Numbered from the stretch's first letter, positions 18,318 to 27,953 are shown. The stretch is DNA of 64,000 bases from Clostridioides difficile (GCA_024919175.1 CP103804.1:1984001-2048000), one strand, 5' to 3'. The notes: a model not told the origin generated them from the letters alone. Program-made: numbers and translations.

Positions 18318-18983
18318 ATGTCTATTATTTGTGCTTCAATAATGTGTGCAGACCAAATGAATTTAAAAAAAGAACTAGAAGCTCTTGAAGAGGCTGATGT
18401 AAAATTGCTTCACTGTGATGTTATGGATGGAATATTTGTCAAAAACTTAGCTATGGGACCAGAACTATTAAAATCAATAAGCGAAAATACAACGATACCT
18501 TTAGATATTCATTTAGCTACAGAAACTCCAAATGAGTATATTGATATGATGTCTTATATAAAACCAAAGTATATTTCTTTTCATGTGGAATCAAGCACAG
18601 ATGTAAAAGCGGATATACAAAAGTTGAGAGATTATGGAATAGGGCCAGTGTTGGCAATAAGTCCTCAAACTAGTGTAGATAAAATAGAAGAATATATAGG
18701 TTTAGTTGAGGGTATCTTAGTAATGACAGTAAATCCAGGATTTGCAGGTCAAAAATTTAATCTCTCTGTTTTAGATAAGTTAGATAAGCTTACAGAGATA
18801 TTAAAAGATTATGATAATCCTCCATTTATAGAAGTCGATGGAAATATAAATAAAGATACTATTAGACTTATGAATGGTAAAAAAGTCGATATATATGTTG
18901 TTGGTACTTCAGCTTTATTTAATGACAAACCTCCAATTTCATATAAAGAGAAGATAAAAGAGCTAAAAGAAAGTATAAAATAG
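18318..18983 (+). CDS. Ribulose-phosphate 3-epimerase family (Rpe/AlsE-like)
   Basis: This 221-aa TIM-barrel epimerase has HCDVMDG, the IHLATETP region, MTVNPGFAGQKF and EVDGNI. It probably interconverts D-ribulose-5-P and D-xylulose-5-P. The first strand reads ICASIMCAD rather than the more usual APSILSAD, which is closer to D-allulose-6-P epimerase (AlsE) types, so a hexulose phosphate is possible. RBS AAGGAGGAG is upstream; rpiB ends 32 bp before. Confidence 0.85.
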   Translation: MSIICASIMCADQMNLKKELEALEEADVKLLHCDVMDGIFVKNLAMGPELLKSISENTTIPLDIHLATETPNEYIDMMSYIKPKYISFHVESSTDVKADIQKLRDYGIGPVLAISPQTSVDKIEEYIGLVEGILVMTVNPGFAGQKFNLSVLDKLDKLTEILKDYDNPPFIEVDGNINKDTIRLMNGKKVDIYVVGTSALFNDKPPISYKEKIKELKESIK

Positions 18984-19090
18984 TTAATAATAAAATTATA
19001 AAATTTGTATATTTAGATAATGTGAATTTTAAATAAGTTAGGAACTTTATAATCTTTAATAAAAATTTTAATTGAGTAAGGAGAATGTTT

Positions 19091-20593
19091 ATGGGTGACA
19101 TATACAAACTGCAAAACGGGACAGATATTAGAGGAATAGCATATAAGAATGATTCTAAGGAAGTTAATTTAACTGTAGAAGAAGTAAAAAAAATAGCTAA
19201 AGCATTTCATATTTGGTTAAAAGAAAAAACTAAAAAAGATAAAGTGACTGTTGCAATAGGAACTGATTCTAGAATAACAGGGAGTCAATTTAGAAATACT
19301 GTCATTGAAACTTTGATTAATGATAATTGTGATGTAATTGATTGTGAGATTGCTACAACACCAGCAATGTTTATGACAACTATCATGGATGGATACCACT
19401 CTGATGGGTCAATTATGATTACAGCTAGCCATTTACCTTACTACTATAATGGATTAAAGTTTTTTACAGAAAATGGTGGTCTAGAAAAAGTTGATATAAA
19501 AGAAATGTTGGATATAGCTGTTAAAAATGATGGTGTACAGTCTGAAGAAGTAGACAAAAAAGGTACAGTTGTAGTAAAAGATTTAATAGAAGATTATTCT
19601 AATTTATTGATAGATAAAATTAGAGTAGGTGTAAATTCAAGTAAAAACTATGAAAAGCCTTTTTCTGGACTTAAAATACTAGTTGATGCAGGAAATGGAG
19701 CTGGAGGTTTTTTTGCTGAAAAAGTTTTACACATGCTGGGAGCAGATACAACAGGTAGTCAGTTTTTGAACCCAGACGGTATGTTCCCAAATCATATACC
19801 AAACCCTGAAAATAAAGAAGCAATGGAAAGCATCTGTAAAGCCGTATTGGATAATAAGAGTGATTTAGGAATAATATTTGATACAGATGTAGATAGAGCT
19901 GCTATTGTAGGTAAAAATGGTAAACCAATAAATAAAAATGCTCTTATAGCTGTTATATCATCAATAATATTAGAAGAACATCCAAATACAGCTATAGTAA
20001 CTGATTCTATTACTTCAGAAGGTCTTGCTAAATTCATAAACGAATTAGGAGGAAGACACCATAGATTTAAAAGAGGATATAAAAATGTAATAAATGAAGC
20101 TATAAGATTAAATAGTGAAGGTGAGGAGTGCCATTTAGCTATAGAGACATCTGGACATGCTGCCTTAAAAGAAAATTATTTTTTAGATGATGGAGCATAT
20201 TTAATAGCTAAAATCTTAATAAAAGTTGCAAAACTTTCTTTAGAAGGAAAGACTATAGAGGAATTGATAGAAAATCTTGAAGAAGCAAAGGAAGAAAAAG
20301 AAGTCAGAATAGGCATCAATAAAGAAGACTTTAGACCATATGCAGAAGATATATTAAAAGAATTAGATTCTCATGTTAATGATGTTGATGGATGGTCTGT
20401 TGCACCAAATAACTTTGAGGGTATAAGAGTCAATTGTAATGAAGCAAATGGAGATGGTTGGTTTTTACTTAGAATATCATTACATGAGCCATTACTAGCT
20501 TTAAATATTGAATCAAACAAAATTGGTGGAGCAGAAGAAATTTACTCTGAATTAAAACTTTTCTTAGAAAAATATGATTTAAAAGGTCTTTAG
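19091..20593 (+). CDS. Phosphoglucomutase/phosphomannomutase-family enzyme
   Basis: This 500-aa alpha-D-phosphohexomutase-superfamily protein has a phosphoserine loop (TASHLPYYYNG), a metal loop (FDTDVDRAAI), a sugar-binding ETSGHAAL and a C-terminal phosphate-binding domain. It moves phosphate between C1 and C6 (or C5) of a sugar; the substrate is unknown. In this operon it could handle a phosphopolyol-derived sugar. The start at 19091 is chosen because AAGGAGA is 7 nt upstream; the ATG at 19085 is too close. Confidence 0.85.
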   Translation: MGDIYKLQNGTDIRGIAYKNDSKEVNLTVEEVKKIAKAFHIWLKEKTKKDKVTVAIGTDSRITGSQFRNTVIETLINDNCDVIDCEIATTPAMFMTTIMDGYHSDGSIMITASHLPYYYNGLKFFTENGGLEKVDIKEMLDIAVKNDGVQSEEVDKKGTVVVKDLIEDYSNLLIDKIRVGVNSSKNYEKPFSGLKILVDAGNGAGGFFAEKVLHMLGADTTGSQFLNPDGMFPNHIPNPENKEAMESICKAVLDNKSDLGIIFDTDVDRAAIVGKNGKPINKNALIAVISSIILEEHPNTAIVTDSITSEGLAKFINELGGRHHRFKRGYKNVINEAIRLNSEGEECHLAIETSGHAALKENYFLDDGAYLIAKILIKVAKLSLEGKTIEELIENLEEAKEEKEVRIGINKEDFRPYAEDILKELDSHVNDVDGWSVAPNNFEGIRVNCNEANGDGWFLLRISLHEPLLALNIESNKIGGAEEIYSELKLFLEKYDLKGL

Positions 20594-20640
20594 GGTTAAT
20601 AAAAAACATATACTATATTAAAGAATAGATGTAAATTTAT

Positions 20641-20679
20641 ACCTGAGATTACAAATATTACAAAATTGTAATCTTAGGT
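20641..20679 (+). repeat. Strong hairpin in intergenic region
   Basis: The 14-nt arms ACCTGAGATTACAA and TTGTAATCTTAGGT pair with one G-U. No T-run follows, so it is not a canonical terminator. It may cap the mRNA end or belong to an RNA. The rest of 20594-20836 shows no gene. Confidence 0.5.
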
Positions 20680-20836
20680 AACAGAGATGTAACTGATTAT
20701 GGAAACTCTATGTGATATTATAAATACAGAGAGATGAAATACATGATGATTTATAGAGAAATATAATTTAAAATGTATTAATATCGCACTAAAAGGTATA
20801 ATCAAATAAATATGTAAATATAAACCCCAACATTTA

Positions 20837-20865
20837 GAAAGAGACCTCCAAGGAGGTTTTTTTCT
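20837..20865 (+). terminator. Terminator before the diguanylate cyclase
   Basis: A GACCTCC/GGAGGTT hairpin is followed by seven Ts. Confidence 0.8.
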
Positions 20866-20985
20866 TGTTTACTCCTAAAAAAGTATAATAAATATAATAT
20901 GTATAGATATAAATTTTTTTTCTTTAACCAAATACACAATGTCATGATATAATAACTTTATTAGAACGATAAGGGGATTAATATT

Positions 20986-21981
20986 ATGTTTAAGAACAAA
21001 TATGTTGAACGTGTTGAGGAGTTTATAAATGCATATTTTGTAGAGAGGGATGTGAAAAAATGTATGTCTTTTTTTCACAAAAATATATGTTGGATTGGTA
21101 CTGGAAAGTTTGAAGTAGGAAATAGTATTGAAGAAGTAGAGTATTTATTAGAAGAGTATGTAAAACAATCACCAGACAGCTTTAGCTTAGAAAAATTATG
21201 GCTAGATAGTAGAGAATATTCAAAAAATTTATATACTGTATTTGGAGAGTATTTAGTTGGTAAGAAAACTAAAAAAGGTTATAATTTTCAAGTAGAAATA
21301 AGAATAACATACTTATGTGTTGAATGTGAGGAAGAAGTATTAATAAGTAGTGTTCATACTTCTGTTGCAAATGATTTACAAAAAATAGGAGAGTATTTTC
21401 CAATAACTTTAATGGAAGCTGAAAACAATAGATTAGAGGCCATTATTAATGAAAAAACAAAAGAAATAGAAGAACAAAAAATTATGTTATTAGAGGCAAA
21501 CAGAAAGCTTCAGCAACTAGCTATTACAGATGAATTAACTGGTTTGTTAAATCAAAGAGCCATTATGGGAAATATAAAATATATGGTTAAAGATAATCTT
21601 AAAAATTATGCAATAATGATAATTGACATAGATAATTTTAAACATGTAAATGATAATTATGGTCATTTAGTGGGAGATGAGGTTATAAGAGTGATGGCTT
21701 ATATCATCAAATCATTTAATGATTACTATTTATTTGCTGGTAGATATGGTGGGGACGAATTTATTGTTTTGACAGAAAATATAGAAAAAGCAATTCATAT
21801 TGAATCTAACGTTCATAATAGTCTACTTAAATATAATTTTAAAAATATTGACTATAAAATAACTGTAAGTATCGGAATTTCTGAATGGATAGACTTTGAT
21901 TCTTTTGAAACATTTTTAAGTGAAGCAGATAAAAAATTATATAAAGCTAAGAAATCAGGAAAAAATAAGACTGTATATTAG
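20986..21981 (+). CDS. Diguanylate cyclase with SnoaL/NTF2-like N-terminal domain
   Basis: This 331-aa soluble protein has an N-terminal cone-like domain (about residues 5-135, SnoaL_3/NTF2-like), a coiled-coil linker (about 145-178) and a GGDEF domain (about 180-331). The active site RYGGDEF is intact, as are DIDNFKHVND and GISEW, so it should make c-di-GMP. The RxxD inhibitory site usually found five residues before GGDEF is absent (DYYL there), so product inhibition at that site is unlikely. RBS AAGGGGA is upstream. It appears monocistronic, with terminators on both sides. Confidence 0.88.
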   Translation: MFKNKYVERVEEFINAYFVERDVKKCMSFFHKNICWIGTGKFEVGNSIEEVEYLLEEYVKQSPDSFSLEKLWLDSREYSKNLYTVFGEYLVGKKTKKGYNFQVEIRITYLCVECEEEVLISSVHTSVANDLQKIGEYFPITLMEAENNRLEAIINEKTKEIEEQKIMLLEANRKLQQLAITDELTGLLNQRAIMGNIKYMVKDNLKNYAIMIIDIDNFKHVNDNYGHLVGDEVIRVMAYIIKSFNDYYLFAGRYGGDEFIVLTENIEKAIHIESNVHNSLLKYNFKNIDYKITVSIGISEWIDFDSFETFLSEADKKLYKAKKSGKNKTVY

Positions 21982-22044
21982 AGTGAGTATATATGTATAT
22001 TAAAACAAGTGTATATGTATATTAAAAATAGTTTTATGATTTTA

Positions 22045-22122
22045 ATAAGGTTGTAAATTGCAAGTTAACCATTTATAGCACATAATTTAAAATAAAAATT
22101 ATTTTGCAATTTACAACCTTAT
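22045..22122. terminator. Bidirectional terminator (cyclase/histidine kinase)
   Basis: Nineteen-nucleotide perfect arms starting ATAAGGTTGTAA and ending TTACAACCTTAT separate two convergent genes. Just before it, two near copies of a 19-bp TATATGTATATTAAAA-type repeat occur at 21987-22028. Confidence 0.75.
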
Positions 22123-22132
22123 ATATTTAATG

Positions 22133-23731
22133 TTAATTAATTTTTTTAAAAGAAAGGGTTACCTTAAATAAATCAGCATCTATAATTATTTCCATAGTTG
22201 CATTTTGTAATTCAATTATATTTTGAGAAATTGATAAGCCAAGACCAGAGCCATCTGTATTTCTTGATATATCACCTCTTCTAAATCTTTCTATTAATTC
22301 TTCTGGTTTTAGATTTAATTTATCATTTGAAATATTTTTAAATGTTACTATTATGTCTTCATCTTCTATAAACATATCTATGTAAACTCTAGTATTTGGC
22401 ATAGAGTATTTTAGTATATTGCCTATTAGGTTTTCAAATACCCTCCAAGTTTTTTTTCCATCTATCATAGTAAGTACAGATTCCTCTGGTGTTTCTATTA
22501 TAAAATCTAAATTACTGTTTTGAATTTTATCTTCAAGTTCTACTATACTTTGAATTAATAGTTCTTTTATATCAGTTTTTGTTATATTAAATTCTACATC
22601 ACCACTACTAAGTTTAGAAGCTTCAAATATATCTTCTATTAATAATTTTAATCTTTGTGATTTTTTATCTAAAATATTTATATAGTCGTTTATAGTTTCT
22701 TTATCAAAGTCATTATTTTTTAACATATCAACATAGTTTAATATAGATGTAAGTGGAGTTTTTAAGTCATGAGATACATTTGTTATAAGTTCTGTCTTCA
22801 TTCTTTCATTTTTTATATTAGTATCTACAGCAGCTTCAAGACCATCTGTTATATTATTTATGCTTTTAGATAAATCAGATATCTCGTCATCTCCTATTAC
22901 TTCTAACTTATATTTTAGATTGCCATTTTCAATATTTTTTATATTTTTTGAGATATTATTTATGTAATTAAACTTAGTAGATAAAAAGTTATATATAGAA
23001 GAATGAGCAATTACACTTACAAGTGTAAATAAAACCTCTATAACTATTGCATCAGCATAATATATACGCATAAATAATACTAAAGCTATGTACTGAATAA
23101 CTGCTTGTATAACTATAGAGATTAAAAAGGTTATAGCTAGTTTCTTATTTATAGTTTTTTTATTATATATACTAACAAGGTCTGAAAATAATCTATATGT
23201 TATAGACATATCTTTTGGATTGTAGCTACCATGTTTTATGTTTTCATATATTATATAAAACACAGATAGAATAATAAAATTAAATGCAATTAAATTAGCA
23301 TTATAGAATATTTTAGTATTTGTACATATGTAAAATCGTAATGCTAAAAGTATTAAAATTAATATAAGTATGAATTCAATTTTTAATTTAGAAAAGAAAG
23401 ATATAGTATTTTCTAAGATTTTAACTTTCTTATGTTTATTTCTTTTATATAATATAAGAAATAATATAGCCAATATGCAACTTAATAATGCAATACCTTC
23501 AGAAACAAATTTAAAATTTGTTTTTTCTAAATACAAAGGAGGCCCAAAGTAGTAGAAACAAGGTATAGATACCTCATTGTATAAATATTTAAATTCATTG
23601 ATATTAGAAAAGTTATTATTTAAATCGTATATTGCTTCAAATAATGTAGAAAGCGATAGAAATAATAGCAATAATAAAATAAATTTTGCTCTTGAATCAT
23701 TAGTAATTAAGTTTTTCAATTTTATAACCAA
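22133..23731 (-). CDS. Sensor histidine kinase (system 1)
   Basis: This 532-aa membrane kinase has several N-terminal TM segments (about residues 15-245), a HAMP-like linker, a HisKA box NVSHDLKTPLTS and an HATPase domain with GSGLGLSIS. It phosphorylates the response regulator encoded just upstream, with which its 5' end overlaps by 32 nt. The start is the TTG at 23731, after GGGGA inside the regulator gene; this suggests coupled translation but is not certain. It is paralogous to the kinase at 36882. The signal is unknown. Confidence 0.85.
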   Translation of the reverse strand: MVIKLKNLITNDSRAKFILLLLLFLSLSTLFEAIYDLNNNFSNINEFKYLYNEVSIPCFYYFGPPLYLEKTNFKFVSEGIALLSCILAILFLILYKRNKHKKVKILENTISFFSKLKIEFILILILILLALRFYICTNTKIFYNANLIAFNFIILSVFYIIYENIKHGSYNPKDMSITYRLFSDLVSIYNKKTINKKLAITFLISIVIQAVIQYIALVLFMRIYYADAIVIEVLFTLVSVIAHSSIYNFLSTKFNYINNISKNIKNIENGNLKYKLEVIGDDEISDLSKSINNITDGLEAAVDTNIKNERMKTELITNVSHDLKTPLTSILNYVDMLKNNDFDKETINDYINILDKKSQRLKLLIEDIFEASKLSSGDVEFNITKTDIKELLIQSIVELEDKIQNSNLDFIIETPEESVLTMIDGKKTWRVFENLIGNILKYSMPNTRVYIDMFIEDEDIIVTFKNISNDKLNLKPEELIERFRRGDISRNTDGSGLGLSISQNIIELQNATMEIIIDADLFKVTLSFKKIN

Positions 23732-24416
23732 TTCCCCACACCACCTTTAAATATTTTGGTTCTTTTGAATTTACTTCAATCTTTTCTCTAATTCTTCTAA
23801 TATGAACAGCAACAGTCCTTTCACAGCTATAAGCATCTTCATTCCAAACTTTTTCATAAATCTCATGAGAGGAGAATATTTTTCCTTTTCGTGATAGGAG
23901 GAGAGCAAGTATTTTATATTCAAGAGGTGTCATTTTAACTTCTTCGCCATCTAAAGAAACTATTTTTGTATCTGTATTTAGCTCAAGACCTCCACTTTTT
24001 AAAATATAATTAGTATCGTTTGAGCTATTTGTATTACTAAAGTCTCCTAAGTTTATATATCTTCTAAGTTGAGATTTTACTCTTGCAGTAAGTTCTAGTG
24101 GATTAAATGGTTTAGTTATGTAGTCATCAGCACCCATATTAAGACCTATAATTTTGTCCATATCTTGTGATTTTGCAGATAGAAGGATTATAGGAATATT
24201 CTTTTTTTCTCTTATTTTGAGTGTAGTCTTAAGACCATCTAAATTAGGCATCATTACATCCATTATTATTAATTTAATATCATTTTCAATTAATATGTCC
24301 AAAGCTTCTAAACCATCATATGCTTTTAAAACGTTAAGATTATCAGGTCTTAAATAGAATTCTATAGCATCTACTATTTCTTTATCGTCATCTACGACCA
24401 ATATATTTTGATTCAC
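23700..24416 (-). CDS. OmpR-family response regulator (system 1)
   Basis: This 238-aa regulator has a receiver domain (VVDDDKEIVD, phospho-Asp in IMDVMMP, Lys in ITKPF) and a winged-helix domain (TPLEYKILALLL, VHIRRIREKI). The GTG at 24416 is preferred because GAGGGGG is 9 nt upstream, and this N-terminus (MNQNILVVDDD) matches the paralogue at 35994. A mini-ORF (ATG ATA AAG TGA) sits between that RBS and the GTG and overlaps it, which might tune translation. Confidence 0.9.
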   Translation of the reverse strand: MNQNILVVDDDKEIVDAIEFYLRPDNLNVLKAYDGLEALDILIENDIKLIIMDVMMPNLDGLKTTLKIREKKNIPIILLSAKSQDMDKIIGLNMGADDYITKPFNPLELTARVKSQLRRYINLGDFSNTNSSNDTNYILKSGGLELNTDTKIVSLDGEEVKMTPLEYKILALLLSRKGKIFSSHEIYEKVWNEDAYSCERTVAVHIRRIREKIEVNSKEPKYLKVVWGIGYKIEKLNY

Positions 24417-24563
24417 TTTATCATTCCCCCTCGAAATTTTATTTTTAATCAATTTTTATTTTATACTAAAAACTGATTTCAGAAAACAGTAAGTATATCA
24501 ATTGCTTAGCTCTAAAAATATATTAACAAATATAAATAACAAAGGAGCTTCATAATTATTAAG

Positions 24564-24609
24564 AATTTATAACAAATATTTATTTTAAAATAAATATTTG
24601 TTATAAATT
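24564..24609. repeat. Perfect 46-bp palindrome at the 3' end of the PIG-L gene
   Basis: Left arm 24564-24586 and right arm 24587-24609 are exact reverse complements with no loop, and the stop codon at 24601-24603 lies within it. It is AT-only except for one C and one G. It could act as a terminator hairpin or a cruciform. Confidence 0.7.
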
Positions 24610-25401
24610 AGGTGTGTGGAGTATGGCAGGAACATTTTTATCACTTAATAATTCATCAAAAGACTTGTGGTCAGATTTATAACCAATACCTTCTCTACAT
24701 TTTGATTCGTCAATAAGTTTATATTGCTCACAAGCATTTTTAACTTTTTCATAATCCTCAATAGAATGAGCTTTATAAACTATCTTATTGTTAAAACTTA
24801 TTTCATCAGCAAACTTAGGTTTTACAAAGTATTTGGCATCTTTGATTTGACCAGAGTTATACAGACCTTGAATGACAGACCCATTTTTTATATGTTGTAA
24901 ATGGTCATCTAACTTGTAAGTATGTGCTATATGGGTTACATTTTTAAATTTTTTTTCAAAAGTAATTGCAATTTCTTCCATAGAGTTAAAATTAGTAGTA
25001 CCATTTGCATTTTTTTCTGGTAAGATTATTATATTTTCTCTTTTTACTCCTAGATTATTAAGAGAAGCTAAAAATTCTCTATTTCTATATTCTGATTTTT
25101 GGCTATCTGTAAGAGTTTCATATTTTTTATATCTATCAAAAACAGATATACCACATCCAGTCGATACTAAAACTACAAATACATGATTTTTTCCTCTTTC
25201 TTTTACAGCATTTACAATAGCACTGCCAGCCCACAATACTTCATCATCTTGATGTTGAACATAGAAAACAACATAATCTTTAAATTTCCTATGACTATAA
25301 TTAATATAGCTATTAAAACCTGTTAAAATCAAGCATAAAACTAAAATGATAGATAAAATTCCATACTTATTTATAGTAAATTTCTTGTTTTTAAGAGTCA
25401 T
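24601..25401 (-). CDS. PIG-L (LmbE-like) family deacetylase, membrane-anchored
   Basis: This 266-aa protein has one N-terminal TM/signal anchor (about residues 12-32), then a PIG-L fold with zinc site HQDDE and a later HTYKLDDHLQH. Family members remove N-acetyl groups from sugars such as GlcNAc conjugates. The anchor suggests an extracellular or wall-side location and a possible surface glycan substrate. It has its own RBS (AGGAGA) and no obvious operon partner. Confidence 0.85.
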   Translation of the reverse strand: MTLKNKKFTINKYGILSIILVLCLILTGFNSYINYSHRKFKDYVVFYVQHQDDEVLWAGSAIVNAVKERGKNHVFVVLVSTGCGISVFDRYKKYETLTDSQKSEYRNREFLASLNNLGVKRENIIILPEKNANGTTNFNSMEEIAITFEKKFKNVTHIAHTYKLDDHLQHIKNGSVIQGLYNSGQIKDAKYFVKPKFADEISFNNKIVYKAHSIEDYEKVKNACEQYKLIDESKCREGIGYKSDHKSFDELLSDKNVPAILHTPNL

Positions 25402-25737
25402 TTAATCATCTCCTGAAAAGCTGTCTTAGTTATATTATCAATCAAATTATTAAAAATTATTTCTTAAAAATTAAAAAATATAGAGTAGATTAATGGAATA
25501 AATTTTTATTGTTAGTTAAACTAAAATTAAAAAATTTTATATATAAGTAACAAAAAAGAAAGGATTGTTTATTGGAATCAACATATAGATAAGCTAAATA
25601 TCTACTTGAAGTTTTATGTTAGAGGTAGTTTCAATTATTATAATTTTTATTGTTATAAATTATATAAGTTATAATAACTTAACTATAAATAGAAGAAGCA
25701 CATAATAATTCTTATGTGCTTCTAATTGATACAGTAG
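25402..25737. other. Intergenic region with terminator of the mod operon
   Basis: AGAAGCACATAA and TTATGTGCTTCT (25694-25723) form a hairpin just after the DUF364 gene and probably end the mod transcript. The rest is AT-rich with no gene seen; it contains the upstream region of the PIG-L gene. Confidence 0.6.
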
Positions 25738-26469
25738 TCATTTACTACAAAAACAGAGTCTATCAAGACCTAAAATTTTTGATGCACCAGCTATTGTAGT
25801 TCCATAATAGTAAACTGGTTTATCTAATGATATAAAATCAATAATTGAGTTGTTACATAAAGTACTTCCTGTACAAATCACTATATCAGCCCAAGATATA
25901 ACATCTATATAATCTTTTATGCCATCTTCAATTTTAACATTGTACTGAATAGTTCCTACAAATTCAGGGTTTAAATCTAATACTCTAGTTTCAAAAGAAT
26001 CTTTAATATTATCAATTATAGCTGGTTGATATCCTATGATTGCTACCTTTGGATTATCAAATTTATTTTTTATAAATTTAGGGAAAATTTTTGCACATAT
26101 TTCTGGGTCATTATTTTTACAATGAATAGTTCTATCTGTTATATTTAGATATCTCATAACAGCATTTAATGATGCTATAAAAAGGCTTCTATCATGAGGA
26201 TTATTGTATAAATCTAATGACAATATGTCCTTTAAAGAACCTTCAAACATAGATGGAGTAGAAGTGAATGCTTGTCCTTTAGCTCCTTTAAAATCAGCTT
26301 CAAGCATTATCTCCCTACCAACTATAATTGGAAAATCTTTACGTTTAGTATTTCCTATTGCTTCTTCAGCAGTTAGAGATTTAGATACAATACTTATCAT
26401 ATCCATATTTAAATTATTCTTATCAACTTGTTCTAACATATAATCTCTTAACGTATCAAATATATTCAT
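25738..26469 (-). CDS. DUF364 (Rossmann-like) protein of the mod operon
   Basis: This 243-aa cytoplasmic protein resembles the DUF364 family: an N-terminal enolase-like part and a C-terminal Rossmann-like part (VAIIGYQPAII, ADIVICTGSTLCN, PVYYYGTTIAG). Family members have been suggested to handle metals or metal chelates, but no reaction is established here. It overlaps the end of modC by 14 nt, so it is translated with the transporter. This supports a role in molybdate/tungstate or cofactor metabolism (inference). The C-terminus ends with CFCSK. Confidence 0.7.
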   Translation of the reverse strand: MNIFDTLRDYMLEQVDKNNLNMDMISIVSKSLTAEEAIGNTKRKDFPIIVGREIMLEADFKGAKGQAFTSTPSMFEGSLKDILSLDLYNNPHDRSLFIASLNAVMRYLNITDRTIHCKNNDPEICAKIFPKFIKNKFDNPKVAIIGYQPAIIDNIKDSFETRVLDLNPEFVGTIQYNVKIEDGIKDYIDVISWADIVICTGSTLCNNSIIDFISLDKPVYYYGTTIAGASKILGLDRLCFCSK

Positions 26470-27151
26470 AGAAAAAAGATTCTCCTTTCTGTTTTATCTC
26501 TTCATTTAACTCAAAAATATGATTTATTTTTCCATTGTTCATTATTCCTATTTTGTGAGCAAAAAACATTGCTTCAGAGATATCATGAGTAACATGAATT
26601 ACTGTTGGTTTATACTTGAGGTAAACTTCCTTTAGTATTTTACTTATATGTTTTTTTGTAATATAGTCTAATGAACTCATAGGTTCATCTAAAAGTAATA
26701 TATCTGGCTCAGCTACTAATGCACGTGCAAAAGCAACTCTTTGTTTTTCACCTCCACTTAAATTTTGGGGATATCTCTTCTTTATATCATCTATCTGCAT
26801 CAGTTCAGACAAGTGATTAACTTTTGAAATTTGTTCACTCATAGATACTTTTCTCAATTTAAGTGGAAATCTTATATTATCCTCAACATTCATATTTGGA
26901 AATAGTTCAAAATTTTGATATACAAATCCTATATTTCTGTTTTCTGGAGGTAAGTTTGAAATTAATTTTTCTTTGTATAATACATCTCCCTTTGCATATG
27001 GGTATCTTCCTGCTAATGTTTCGAGAAATAGAGTTTTACCTGATCCACTAGAACCTAATAAAACAAAATATTCATGATTATTAATATATAAACTATTTTC
27101 TCTCAATTTAAAACAAGGTAAATCAAGGGATAAATTTTTTATTTTTAACAT
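26456..27151 (-). CDS. modC: Molybdate/tungstate ABC transporter ATPase
   Basis: This 231-aa ATPase has Walker A GSSGSGKT, signature LSGGEKQR, Walker B DILLLDEP and switch His in VIHVTHD. It is shorter than classical ModC because the C-terminal molybdate-binding (TOBE) domain is missing, as in many Firmicute and tungstate-type systems. RBS GAGGTG lies upstream; the gene starts 1 nt after the modB stop. Confidence 0.85.
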   Translation of the reverse strand: MLKIKNLSLDLPCFKLRENSLYINNHEYFVLLGSSGSGKTLFLETLAGRYPYAKGDVLYKEKLISNLPPENRNIGFVYQNFELFPNMNVEDNIRFPLKLRKVSMSEQISKVNHLSELMQIDDIKKRYPQNLSGGEKQRVAFARALVAEPDILLLDEPMSSLDYITKKHISKILKEVYLKYKPTVIHVTHDISEAMFFAHKIGIMNNGKINHIFELNEEIKQKGESFFYEYI

Positions 27152-27152
27152 A

Positions 27153-27944
27153 TTAACTTTTATTCACCTCTTTATTAAATAGTATTTCAAAGATAGTCAG
27201 GCATGTAAGTGAGATAAATATTAAAATTACAGCTATTCCAATTGCAATATCTATATCACCTGTTGACATATTTAAATATATTGATGTAGGAATAATTTCT
27301 GTTTTCATTCGTGTAGAGCCAGCTATCATAGCAACTGCGCCAAATTCACCAAGTGCTCTTGACCAAGTCATTACAGTTGCAGATATAATTCCAATCTTTA
27401 AATTTGGAAGAATTATAAATTTAAAAGCTTCCCAACTATTACATCCAAGGGTACGTGCTACAAATACCATTTTTTCATTACTCTCATTTAATGCTGTGTT
27501 AAGTATTTTAATAGTAAGTGGTAGATTTACAAATACCTGTGCTAAAACTATACCTTGTTTTGTAAATACAAAATCAAGATTAAAAAGTTTATAAACAACA
27601 TCTCCAATACCCATTTTTCCAAATAAAAGTAAAAGAGCAATTCCTGATACTAGATGAGGAAGAGACATAGGTAAATTGATTATTTGTACAAGTAGTTTTT
27701 TAAAAGGGAAGCTAGTAATATGTAAAAAGTATGCTGTAGGAAGAGCTAATAAAAGACATAATATAGTAGATAGTAAAGATGTCTTAATACTAAGTACTAT
27801 TGCAGACTGTACTTCTACCAAGCTTAAACATCTAGGAACATAGCTCAATCCTTTAATGATCAACATAAAAAGTGGAGATACGATAAATAAAAAGACTATC
27901 ACAAAAAATCCTGTGAGTGATATAGTAAAAAATTTATTTCTCAA
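27153..27944 (-). CDS. modB: Molybdate/tungstate ABC transporter permease
   Basis: This 263-aa permease has about six TM helices and the EAA-type loop ARTLGCNSWEAFKFIILPNLKIGI that docks the ATPase. Its start is TTG at 27944 with a weak ribosome site, 9 nt after the modA stop, which suggests reduced or coupled translation. ModB or TupB/WtpB cannot be told apart by eye. Confidence 0.85.
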   Translation of the reverse strand: MRNKFFTISLTGFFVIVFLFIVSPLFMLIIKGLSYVPRCLSLVEVQSAIVLSIKTSLLSTILCLLLALPTAYFLHITSFPFKKLLVQIINLPMSLPHLVSGIALLLLFGKMGIGDVVYKLFNLDFVFTKQGIVLAQVFVNLPLTIKILNTALNESNEKMVFVARTLGCNSWEAFKFIILPNLKIGIISATVMTWSRALGEFGAVAMIAGSTRMKTEIIPTSIYLNMSTGDIDIAIGIAVILIFISLTCLTIFEILFNKEVNKS

Positions 27945-27953
27945 GACTAATCA

